DNA from: an uncultured Clostridium sp.
GTDB taxonomy: Bacteria; Bacillota; Clostridia; Lachnospirales; Lachnospiraceae
Reading direction: 5' to 3'
DNA: 5,744 bases
Assembly: GCA_947643685.1 (NCBI GenBank)
Contig: CANRXD010000129.1
Coordinates: 1 to 5,744 of the forward strand
A program made the position numbers and the translations under genes. Positions 1 to 5,699 of the stretch are shown piece after piece. Each line of letters starts with the position of its first letter. Within the stretch, counting starts at the first letter, position 1. The notes beneath the pieces were generated by a model. It did not search any database. It had not been told where the DNA came from and saw only the letters and a program-made list of their open reading frames with translations.

Positions 1-1
1 T

Positions 2-223
2 CAGGCCGCAGTCGCTGCCATATCAAAGAGCGCCTTATCCATCATCACATCGGGAGGAATCCTCACGGTGGTGGGATATCTGCTTTACTTTACTTCCAGC
101 ATCCAGGCCATCTCCCAGGTGGGCCGCCTGGTGGGCCGCGGGGCCCTTTTATCCATGCTTCTGGTTCTGTCACTGCTTCCGGCGCTTCTGGCAGCCCTGG
201 ATAAGCCCATAAGAAAACAGTAG
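2..223 (+). CDS. MMPL/RND-family transporter, C-terminal end only (5' truncated)
   Basis: The reading frame is open from the window edge to TAG at 221-223 and gives 73 residues, the tail of a membrane protein. Two hydrophobic segments are visible: residues about 11-31 (ALSIITSGGILTVVGYLLYF) and about 50-68 (GALLSMLLVLSLLPALLAA). They are joined by a short polar link containing GRLVGRG. The arrangement (S/T-rich start of a helix, then an 'LGxLxxRGALLSxxLVLxxLPALL' helix, then a short basic tail) is typical of the last two transmembrane helices of MMPL-type exporters, which are RND relatives that move lipids or hydrophobic compounds across the membrane using the proton gradient. The substrate cannot be judged from this fragment. 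The next gene starts 102 bases downstream with no terminator in between, so the two are probably co-transcribed. A different polytopic exporter remains possible. Confidence 0.72.
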   Translation, partial: QAAVAAISKSALSIITSGGILTVVGYLLYFTSSIQAISQVGRLVGRGALLSMLLVLSLLPALLAALDKPIRKQ

Positions 224-325
224 GATAAATCCGGGCAGAGAAGCGAAAGCAGAGGGCCGGCAGTGTAAAAGAAAGATTTTCCCAGATAAAAATCAAAAAA
301 CCAGTTTCACAAGAAGAGGTGGCTC

Positions 326-2569
326 ATGATGGAGATTAGAAAGAAAACAAAACAGGCGGTCAGTATCTGTCTGGCCGTTTCCATGACGATTATGGCGGGA
401 ATCCGGTCTTTTGGTGAGGCCAGAGGTCCCGTCTGCGATGAGGCGCTTTATGTAACCATGGACCCTTACGGAACCATCAGGGAAAGCAGCGTTGTAAAAA
501 GCTATGACTTAAACGGCGCCGGAATCATTGTGGATTATGGTACATACAGCGAGATCAACAATATGACAGACTACGGGGTTCCCGTGGTGGAAGAGGAGAA
601 GGTGACTTTCACCGTAGACGAGGCGCCCGCAAACGGCAGGTTTTACTTTGAGGGGAAAATGGATCCTGAGGAAGTGGAAAAAAACCTGCCATGGAACATA
701 ACGGTCAGCTATAAGCTCAATGGGGTGGAAAAGAAAATGGAGGAGCTGGCCCATGAAAAGGGCCTGGTGGAAATTTTCATTGATGCTGTCCCCAACGAAA
801 ATATCAGCGATTATTACAGAAATAACATGACTCTGGAGATTACCTCCATTGTGGATATGGATAAAAACTTAAGTGTGGAGGCGCCGGGGGCCCAGCTGCA
901 GTCAGTGGGAAATATGAAGGCCGTTCTCTTCATGATCCTGCCGGGAGAGGAGCAGCATTATGAGATCCGCATCGGAAGCGATGATTTTGAATTCTCCGGT
1001 CTGGCCTTCATGATGGTTCCGGTGACCTTAAGCCAGCTTGACCGTCTGGAGGATCTGCGGGATGTGAGAGACACCGTAAAGGATTCGGCCGACGCCATCG
1101 GCGACAGTCTGGATGTGATTTTGGACAGCATGGAGGGACTTCAGGACGGTCTGGGAAAAACCGTGGACGGCTTAAAGAAACTGGATGAATCCAGAAAAAT
1201 AATTTCCAGCGCCAAGGATGGAATCTATGTGGATACAGACAATGCACTGGCGGTCCTGAAGGAGCTTTCTGACAGGGGCGTACCCTTTACTTCCTATGTA
1301 AAAGATGCTCAGAACGCCCTTTCTGATATGAATGTAGAGTTAAACCAGCTAAATGATACGGTACAGGATCTGGATACTCACCTGGAAAATCTGGGTTATG
1401 GATTGAAGCATGCAAGCTCCGATCTGGATGATGTGGCTGATCTGTTAAACGACACCCGCCATGATATCGGTTCTTATGAAAGCAAGCTGGCCGATTTGAG
1501 ACGGGATTTGGAGGAACTTAAAGCCCAGAAGGAAGCAGTCAATGAGAAACTTTTAGAACTCAAGAAAATCTTAGAGAAGCTTAAGGCTCTGGAACAGACC
1601 ATAAAGGATCATGATGATGTCCTGGGAATCACCGATGCCCAGAAGGAAAAGCTTATGGAGCTCATTGGCAGCCTTATTGATGAACTGCCCGATGAGGCAA
1701 AGCCGGCGGCGGGCCAGATCATTGCAAGCTATTCCAATGCGGTGGAAAAGGCCCTGGAAGATGCCATGTCTGATCACGCAGGAACGGCACAGGCGGGGCT
1801 TTCCCAGCTTATTAAAATCCTGGAGGTACTGGTGGGGACCTTAGAGAAGCCGTCAAAGCTGGATGCAATGATTACCTCTGTTACCCAGTCCATTTCCACC
1901 CTGGAAAATATTATTTACCGTGTTCATAAAGACGGGGATTCGCTGGAAAATGTCCTGGACGACACGGCGGAGCTTTCCGATACCTTAAAGCGTACCTCCT
2001 ATACAGGGCAGGACCTTTTAAAGGATGTGGACCGTCTGACGGAAATCATGAACACCTACCATGAAACCGCAGAAGATTCCCTGAAGGATGCTGGACTTTT
2101 AATTGACAGCGCCGTCCGCGGAACCAATACCATGTATGTGCTGATGTCTGATGTGGAAAGCAATCTGAAAGCGGCCGGAGCCCCGCTTGATAAGGGCACC
2201 AAAATGACCATAGACGGTTTAAGCAGTGCTCTCACCGAGGCCATAGACGGACTTTCCAAAACCGGAGTGATCCGGGATGCCAAGGGCACGGTGGAAGATT
2301 TGGTGGATGAAAAGTGGGACGAATATACGGGAGAGGACATGACTATTTTAAATGCCGATGTCAATGCAAAAAAGGTGTCCTTTACCTCGTCTGAGAATCC
2401 GGAGCCCCAGAGTATTCAGATCATTTTAAGAACCGAAGGGACAGAGGAGGCCGGGGATGAAGCAGAGGTTCCCGTAGATGAGGACTTTCATGCCCAGGGG
2501 AATTTCCTGGAGCGGCTCTGGAGTATTCTGGTGCGGATTGTGGACACCATCAAAGGATTGTTTAAGTAA
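326..2569 (+). CDS. Exported long coiled-coil protein, probable partner of the upstream MMPL transporter
   Basis: The protein has 747 residues. A GAGGTG ribosome binding site (316-321) lies 4 bases before ATG 326 and 7 before ATG 329, so either of the two adjacent Met codons could be used. Residues 1-32 look like a signal peptide: basic RKKTK, hydrophobic core 11-25, and possible cleavage after A32 (G-E-A). Residues about 39-235 are beta-rich and globular, without a motif I can name. From about 235 to 680 the protein is largely helical and heptad-like. It includes a Gly-Leu spaced stretch at 269-286 (GL at 271, 275 and 282), reminiscent of the heptads in YhgE/Pip-type proteins, and a strong charged coiled coil at 395-428. 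The last 22 residues (726-747) form an amphipathic helix with Trp732 and several Ile/Leu, which might touch the membrane. There is no lipobox, no LPXTG and no catalytic motif. Adjacency to an MMPL gene suggests an extracytoplasmic accessory or tether for that exporter; this role is inferred. Confidence 0.82.
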   Translation: MMEIRKKTKQAVSICLAVSMTIMAGIRSFGEARGPVCDEALYVTMDPYGTIRESSVVKSYDLNGAGIIVDYGTYSEINNMTDYGVPVVEEEKVTFTVDEAPANGRFYFEGKMDPEEVEKNLPWNITVSYKLNGVEKKMEELAHEKGLVEIFIDAVPNENISDYYRNNMTLEITSIVDMDKNLSVEAPGAQLQSVGNMKAVLFMILPGEEQHYEIRIGSDDFEFSGLAFMMVPVTLSQLDRLEDLRDVRDTVKDSADAIGDSLDVILDSMEGLQDGLGKTVDGLKKLDESRKIISSAKDGIYVDTDNALAVLKELSDRGVPFTSYVKDAQNALSDMNVELNQLNDTVQDLDTHLENLGYGLKHASSDLDDVADLLNDTRHDIGSYESKLADLRRDLEELKAQKEAVNEKLLELKKILEKLKALEQTIKDHDDVLGITDAQKEKLMELIGSLIDELPDEAKPAAGQIIASYSNAVEKALEDAMSDHAGTAQAGLSQLIKILEVLVGTLEKPSKLDAMITSVTQSISTLENIIYRVHKDGDSLENVLDDTAELSDTLKRTSYTGQDLLKDVDRLTEIMNTYHETAEDSLKDAGLLIDSAVRGTNTMYVLMSDVESNLKAAGAPLDKGTKMTIDGLSSALTEAIDGLSKTGVIRDAKGTVEDLVDEKWDEYTGEDMTILNADVNAKKVSFTSSENPEPQSIQIILRTEGTEEAGDEAEVPVDEDFHAQGNFLERLWSILVRIVDTIKGLFK

Positions 2570-2599
2570 AAATTTCATAAAAACGTAAAGGAATCTTAC

Positions 2600-2628
2600 T
2601 GGAAAGACGCCATACCCTTTTGTATAAT
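2600..2628 (+). promoter_or_regulatory. Sigma-A-type promoter for the lipoprotein gene
   Basis: A perfect TATAAT -10 box lies at 2623-2628. TGGAAA at 2600-2605 matches the -35 consensus at 4 of 6 positions with a 17-base spacer. Transcription would begin near 2635, giving a leader of about 57 bases. The box lies in the 122-base gap after the coiled-coil gene, so the lipoprotein can be expressed independently. No terminator is visible before it, so read-through from upstream is also possible. Confidence 0.6.
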
Positions 2629-2646
2629 GAACGTAACAGGATTTGT

Positions 2647-2673
2647 CGAGAGTACTCGTCAGGAGCATTCTCG
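2647..2673 (+). other. Stem-loop in the lipoprotein mRNA leader
   Basis: CGAGAGT (2647-2653) pairs with ATTCTCG (2667-2673), with one G-U. After an A/C mismatch, CTC (2655-2657) pairs with GAG (2663-2665), leaving the loop GTCAG. The hairpin sits between the predicted transcription start and the GGGAGGAG ribosome binding site (2681-2688). No T-run follows, so it is not an intrinsic terminator. It could stabilise the mRNA 5' end or bind a regulator; no known motif was recognised. Confidence 0.45.
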
Positions 2674-2691
2674 GAAAAAAGGGAGGAGTCT

Positions 2692-4407
2692 ATGAACAGA
2701 ATGGTAACGATTCAGGCAGTTCTGCACGTCCTTGGCGCTGCTTGTATGAAAACGCAGGGGCGGCAGGCAGGGCGTACATTATGGAATGCCCGGGCGTGCA
2801 CAGGTATTTTGCTGGGAACCATGCTGGTTCTTTCCGGATGTCAGCTGCAGAATACAGGGACAGAGGGGGGCTCCGCTCTGGAGAGCACGCGGACTCCTCT
2901 GAAAGTGGAGCCCTATGTGCCGGCTCAGACGGAGGAAACGAAAAAGACGGCTGAACATGGGGAAGCCCTGGAAAATTCCGGGGAGGAGACAGAGATGGGC
3001 TCTTTAAATATTAAGCTGACCAGGGAGTATCTGGGGGAATGGGAACAGAACAAACCCATTCTCCGGGCGGAAGGCAATATGATTCAGGTTCTGGATGCCG
3101 GCTATGAGCCTTTAAAAGAGGCCCTGAAGCAGTTTAATGAAACGAACTGGCAGGAAATCCAGACCACCTACACGGAAAATCTGGAATGGGCCAGGGAGGC
3201 CCTGGCCGCAGGTTCCGCCACTGAATATTTTATTTTCAGAGAAATTGATATGGAAAGAGCCGATGACAGGGTGGTCAGCTTCTGGAATGATGAAAGCAGC
3301 TACATGGGCGGCGCCCACGGATGGTATTACAGAAGCGGCAGGAATTTTGATGCACGGACGGGAGCTGCCCTGAAGCTTTCCGATGTGGCAACGGATGCAA
3401 ATGCGGTTTATGAACTTGTAAAGAAGGACTTGAAGGAGACCTATACCCAGGGGGAGCTGTTTGAGGATTATGAAAAAACACTGGAAGAAATGTTTGTGTC
3501 TTCCGCAGAGTCCGGTGGAGAAAATGTTAATTCTCTTGAGTGGGTTTTGGGGCAGGAGGGCCTTATCTTCACGTTTAATCCTTATGTACTGGGGCCCTGG
3601 TCCGGAGGAAGCCAGGTCATAACCATTCCTTTTGAAGGAAACGAAGGGCTGTTTTCAGAAAAGTATCGTATCTCTGGTCCGAGGACTGCAAAAAGGGTCT
3701 CCCAGAGAGAAACAGTGTATCTGGATATGAATGGTGATGGAGAAGAAGAGCCTCTGTCCTTTACTGTGGAATCCGATGAGGAAACTTTTACCAGCAAGCT
3801 TTCCGTATTCCGGGCTGAAAAGGAAGGGAAAGAGTTTACCTGCGAAGGAATTTTTACGGATGCCTATGTGATGGATTCGCCTTCCGGAGGACATTACCTG
3901 TATGTGGAATTTTCTGTGGAAAATGACATAAGAATTTTGGAGGTTTTTGACCTTTCCATGAAAGATGGAGGGGAATTAAAACATGTGGGGACTTCTTATG
4001 ATTCCATCTGCGGTCATTTCCTGGCGGACGCTTCCGGATTTTCCTTAAGCAGCCGTCTGGATATACTGGGAACCTATATGGCATACAGAACATACCATGT
4101 GGGTGAAAACGGAATGCCGGAATCAAATGAAACCGTTTATACTATTTTCTATGACGGCCAACGGGATTCCTATAAAATGAAGACCACCAGAGAAATCCCT
4201 GTGACCGCCGGGGAAGAGGAAACCGTACTGGAGGCCGGAACAGAAATCTGGCCCCTCAGGACCGATGGGGAAACATGGCTGGAGGCAGAAGAGGCCGATG
4301 GCCGCGTGGTAAGAATCCATGTGGAGCATGGAGAGTCCCGGTATACCTATACCATAGACGGAATCAGCGAGCATGACTGTTTTGAAAGTCTCCGGTATGC
4401 AGGCTGA
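2692..4407 (+). CDS. Surface lipoprotein with DUF4163/DUF3298-like (PdaC/RsiV-type) region
   Basis: The protein has 571 residues. ATG 2692 is chosen because GGGAGGAG ends 3 bases before it. An in-frame TTG at 2620 would overlap the promoter -10 box, and an internal ATG at 2746 has no ribosome binding site. A lipobox LSGC places the lipidated Cys at residue 50, after an unusually long basic n-region (1-37) and the hydrophobic run 38-47. Residues about 51-102 are a Glu/Thr-rich linker. Residues about 103-320 resemble the DUF4163 plus DUF3298 pair: GGAHGWYY (206-213) followed by NFDARTG, then NPYVLGPWSGGSQ (296-308) and a TIPF strand. This module also occurs in the extracellular parts of the peptidoglycan deacetylase PdaC and the lysozyme-sensing anti-sigma factor RsiV. 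No deacetylase catalytic domain or anti-sigma cytoplasmic domain is present. DMNGDGEEE (345-353) is a calcium-loop-like motif opening a second beta-rich region. Residues about 490-571 could be a small SH3-like domain. The role is unknown; cell-wall or lysozyme-type ligand binding is a guess from the module. Confidence 0.83.
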   Translation: MNRMVTIQAVLHVLGAACMKTQGRQAGRTLWNARACTGILLGTMLVLSGCQLQNTGTEGGSALESTRTPLKVEPYVPAQTEETKKTAEHGEALENSGEETEMGSLNIKLTREYLGEWEQNKPILRAEGNMIQVLDAGYEPLKEALKQFNETNWQEIQTTYTENLEWAREALAAGSATEYFIFREIDMERADDRVVSFWNDESSYMGGAHGWYYRSGRNFDARTGAALKLSDVATDANAVYELVKKDLKETYTQGELFEDYEKTLEEMFVSSAESGGENVNSLEWVLGQEGLIFTFNPYVLGPWSGGSQVITIPFEGNEGLFSEKYRISGPRTAKRVSQRETVYLDMNGDGEEEPLSFTVESDEETFTSKLSVFRAEKEGKEFTCEGIFTDAYVMDSPSGGHYLYVEFSVENDIRILEVFDLSMKDGGELKHVGTSYDSICGHFLADASGFSLSSRLDILGTYMAYRTYHVGENGMPESNETVYTIFYDGQRDSYKMKTTREIPVTAGEEETVLEAGTEIWPLRTDGETWLEAEEADGRVVRIHVEHGESRYTYTIDGISEHDCFESLRYAG

Positions 4408-4421
4408 ATACAGATTTTCAG

Positions 4422-4450
4422 TTGACATTAATACGGTGAGCCTTTAAAAT
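4422..4450 (+). promoter_or_regulatory. Near-consensus sigma-A promoter for tal
   Basis: TTGACA (4422-4427) is a perfect -35 box. After exactly 17 bases comes TAAAAT (4445-4450), one mismatch from the -10 consensus. The predicted start is near 4457. The promoter lies 14 bases after the lipoprotein stop codon and points at the duplicated element and then tal, implying a tal leader of about 420 bases. It is the strongest promoter visible in the window. Confidence 0.75.
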
Positions 4451-4466
4451 GTACTAAGAAAGTCCC

Positions 4467-4649
4467 GGACGGCAGCCGTGAACGAGCCATGCTCGCATGA
4501 GCGAATTCACGGATATCGGACGGGCAAGCCGGTATGAGCAAAAAAGCCCAGCGAACGAAGAGAGCAGGGTGATTTGCGAATACAGGCGGCAGTTGCGGGA
4601 GCACGAAGTGCGGAGCAACTGACTTTCATGCATGGTGTTGCCTGCATCA
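4467..4649 (+). repeat. Structured direct repeat, copy 1
   Basis: This 183-base unit recurs at 4667-4849, exactly 200 bases downstream, with only two differences (4483 C/T and 4638 T/C). It is rich in local hairpins. CCGTGAA (4476-4482) pairs with TTCACGG (4506-4512) and encloses CGAGC-CAT-GCTCG (4483-4495). ATATCGG (4513-4519) pairs with CCGGTAT (4529-4535). CCCAGC (4547-4552) pairs with GCAGGG (4564-4569) with one A-A mismatch. CAGTTGC (4590-4596) pairs with GCAACTG (4615-4621) and encloses GCAC-GAA-GTGC (4601-4611). No clear terminal inverted repeats or flanking target duplication were found. A GTCC precedes both copies (4462-4465 and 4658-4661), so the true left edge may lie a few bases earlier. 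No known RNA or repeat family was recognised. Confidence 0.93.
4540..4569 (-). terminator. Possible minus-strand intrinsic terminator in repeat copy 1
   Basis: Read on the minus strand, CCCTGC and GCTGGG form a six-position stem with one central T-T mismatch around an 11-base loop, followed by C and six T residues (plus-strand A-run 4540-4545). This is terminator-shaped for antisense transcription or for a small RNA made from the minus strand. The stem is short, so activity is uncertain. Confidence 0.35.
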
Positions 4650-4666
4650 GCAGGCATGTCCGTTTA

Positions 4667-4849
4667 GGACGGCAGCCGTGAATGAGCCATGCTCGCATGA
4701 GCGAATTCACGGATATCGGACGGGCAAGCCGGTATGAGCAAAAAAGCCCAGCGAACGAAGAGAGCAGGGTGATTTGCGAATACAGGCGGCAGTTGCGGGA
4801 GCACGAAGTGCGGAGCAACTGACTTTCATGCATGGTGCTGCCTGCATCA
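4667..4849 (+). repeat. Structured direct repeat, copy 2
   Basis: This is the second copy of the element, 181 of 183 bases identical to the first. The C-to-T change at 4683 turns a C-G pair into U-G in the small hairpin 4683-4695, so that pairing survives. All other hairpins listed for copy 1 are kept unchanged at +200. After 4849 the sequence departs from copy 1 and runs within 12 bases into the tal ribosome binding site. The 200-base period is not a multiple of three, so the repeat shifts reading frame between copies, which argues against a coding function. Confidence 0.93.
4740..4769 (-). terminator. Possible minus-strand intrinsic terminator in repeat copy 2
   Basis: This is the identical counterpart, 200 bases downstream, of the hairpin plus six-T structure in copy 1. 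It would face transcription coming leftward from the tal start region. No convincing minus-strand promoter was found between here and tal. Confidence 0.35.
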
Positions 4850-4876
4850 ACAGAGTGTAATAAGGAGGAAATACCA

Positions 4877-5530
4877 ATGAAATTTTTTATTGATACCGCA
4901 AATGTGGAAGAAATCCGGAAAGCCAATGATATGGGAGTGATTTGCGGCGTTACTACAAATCCATCCCTGATTGCAAAAGAGGGAAAGGATTATGTAGAGA
5001 CTTTAAAGGAGATCGCATCCATCGTGGACGGTCCCATCAGCGGTGAGGTAAAGGCCACGACCACAGATGCAGAAGAAATGATTGCTGAGGGACGTGAGAT
5101 TGCAAAGCTTCATCCCAATATGGTAGTAAAGATTCCTATGACCACAGAGGGCTTAAAGGCCACAAAGGTTCTGGCATCCGAAGGAATCAGGGTCAATATG
5201 ACGCTGATCTTTACCGCCAATCAGGCACTTCTGGCGGCGAGGGCCGGAGCAGCGTATGTATCTCCGTTCCTGGGACGCTTGGACGATATTTCCCAGCCGG
5301 GAATTGATCTGATTGATACGGTGGCTCAGATCTTCAATATCCACAATATTACCACTGAAATTATTGCGGCCAGCGTCCGCAACACCATCCATGTAACGGA
5401 CTGTGCTCTGGCCGGAGCGGATATCGCAACCGTACCGTACAAGGTAATTGAACAGATGACACATCATCCCCTGACGGATCAGGGAATTGAAAAGTTCCGC
5501 AAGGACTACGAAGCTGTATTCGGAAAATAG
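4877..5530 (+). CDS. tal: Transaldolase, short MipB/TalC (YwjH-like) family
   Basis: The protein has 217 residues, the usual length for this family of decameric TIM-barrel enzymes. TAAGGAGG (4861-4868) lies 8 bases before ATG 4877. An in-frame ATG at 4832 falls inside repeat copy 2 without a ribosome binding site and would add 15 unrelated residues. Hallmarks are FFIDTAN at the N-terminus, GVTTNPSL (24-31), the Schiff-base Lys85 in VVKIPMT, NMTLIF (107-112), and [11 protein letters not shown] (127-137). Compared with E. coli fructose-6-phosphate aldolase, Gln59 is replaced by Glu57, Ala129 by Ser129 and Tyr131 by Phe131; the Glu and Phe are the transaldolase-type residues. The predicted reaction is transfer of dihydroxyacetone between sedoheptulose-7-phosphate and glyceraldehyde-3-phosphate in the cytoplasmic non-oxidative pentose phosphate pathway. 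The gene has its own strong promoter and a long leader with the duplicated element. Confidence 0.95.
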   Translation: MKFFIDTANVEEIRKANDMGVICGVTTNPSLIAKEGKDYVETLKEIASIVDGPISGEVKATTTDAEEMIAEGREIAKLHPNMVVKIPMTTEGLKATKVLASEGIRVNMTLIFTANQALLAARAGAAYVSPFLGRLDDISQPGIDLIDTVAQIFNIHNITTEIIAASVRNTIHVTDCALAGADIATVPYKVIEQMTHHPLTDQGIEKFRKDYEAVFGK

Positions 5531-5545
5531 TGGTAACTTCACAGG

Positions 5546-5571
5546 GCGGACACCGCAGGCTTCTTGTCCGC
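5546..5571 (+). promoter_or_regulatory. Leader hairpin with competing antiterminator strand
   Basis: GCGGACA (5546-5552) pairs perfectly with TGTCCGC (5565-5571) around a 12-base loop. The 3' side overlaps TCTTGTCCG (5562-5570), which can instead pair over nine consecutive positions (one G-U) with CGGATAAGA (5642-5650), the 5' arm of the downstream terminator. A further five-base pairing, CCGCA (5553-5557) with TGCGG (5576-5580), is also possible. This is the layout of a transcription attenuator: hairpin formed means terminator on, hairpin opened means antiterminator. No known riboswitch class was recognised, and no ligand can be proposed from sequence. Confidence 0.4.
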
Positions 5572-5637
5572 GGTATGCGGGCAGGAAGATGCAGGGCTGA
5601 ACTGTTACAAATATTGATAACGTCAGATACGATGAAT

Positions 5638-5682
5638 AAGCCGGATAAGATGTCGGGGCAGCCTGGTTCTTATCCGGTTTTT
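5638..5682 (+). terminator. Intrinsic terminator between tal and the MATE-like gene
   Basis: CCGGATAAGA (5641-5650) and TCTTATCCGG (5668-5677) form a perfect 10-base-pair stem around a 17-base loop, followed by five T residues (5678-5682). AAG at 5638-5640 can extend the stem into the T-run. It lies 108 bases after the tal stop and only 8 bases before the next ribosome binding site (GGAGG, 5691-5695). It therefore ends the tal transcript and also sits in the leader of the next gene. Confidence 0.85.
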
Positions 5683-5699
5683 ACGCATTTGGAGGAATT

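Larger units (their letters stand above)
4408..4876 (+). other. Gene-free region: promoter, duplicated element and tal leader
   Basis: This 469-base stretch has no credible gene on either strand. It contains the tal promoter (4422-4450), element copy 1 (4467-4649), a 17-base link (4650-4666), element copy 2 (4667-4849), and 27 bases carrying the tal ribosome binding site (TAAGGAGG, 4861-4868). No terminator for the upstream lipoprotein gene is visible. Within the link, GCAGGCA (4650-4656) pairs perfectly with TGCCTGC (4639-4645) of copy 1 around a 4-base loop. The equivalent position after copy 2 has lost this pairing. Confidence 0.8.

Noticed and set aside
224..325. Terminator or promoter between the MMPL gene and the coiled-coil gene
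   Set aside because: Only a weak AT hairpin (GATTTT with AAAATC) without a T-run and no -35/-10 pair were seen, so co-transcription is the simpler reading.
2620..2691. Upstream TTG start extending the lipoprotein by 24 residues
   Set aside because: The TTG overlaps the -10 box of the promoter and lies before the predicted transcription start, whereas ATG 2692 has a near-perfect ribosome binding site.
4467..4849. Insertion sequence or simple MITE
   Set aside because: No transposase, no convincing terminal inverted repeats and no flanking target duplication were found; origin as a mobile repeat remains unproven.
4467..4853. CRISPR array
   Set aside because: There are only two long, nearly identical units with a 17-base link, unlike short repeats separated by unique spacers.
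4832..4876. Upstream ATG start extending transaldolase by 15 residues
   Set aside because: The extension lies in repeat copy 2 and the leader, has no ribosome binding site of its own, and is absent from the family; the strong site TAAGGAGG serves ATG 4877.
4454..4926. Long minus-strand open frames across the repeats (up to 139 residues)
   Set aside because: The repeat is open in more than one minus-strand frame, the 200-base period shifts frame between copies, no ribosome binding site precedes the starts, and one frame runs into the tal coding region. These are by-products of a stop-poor structured repeat.
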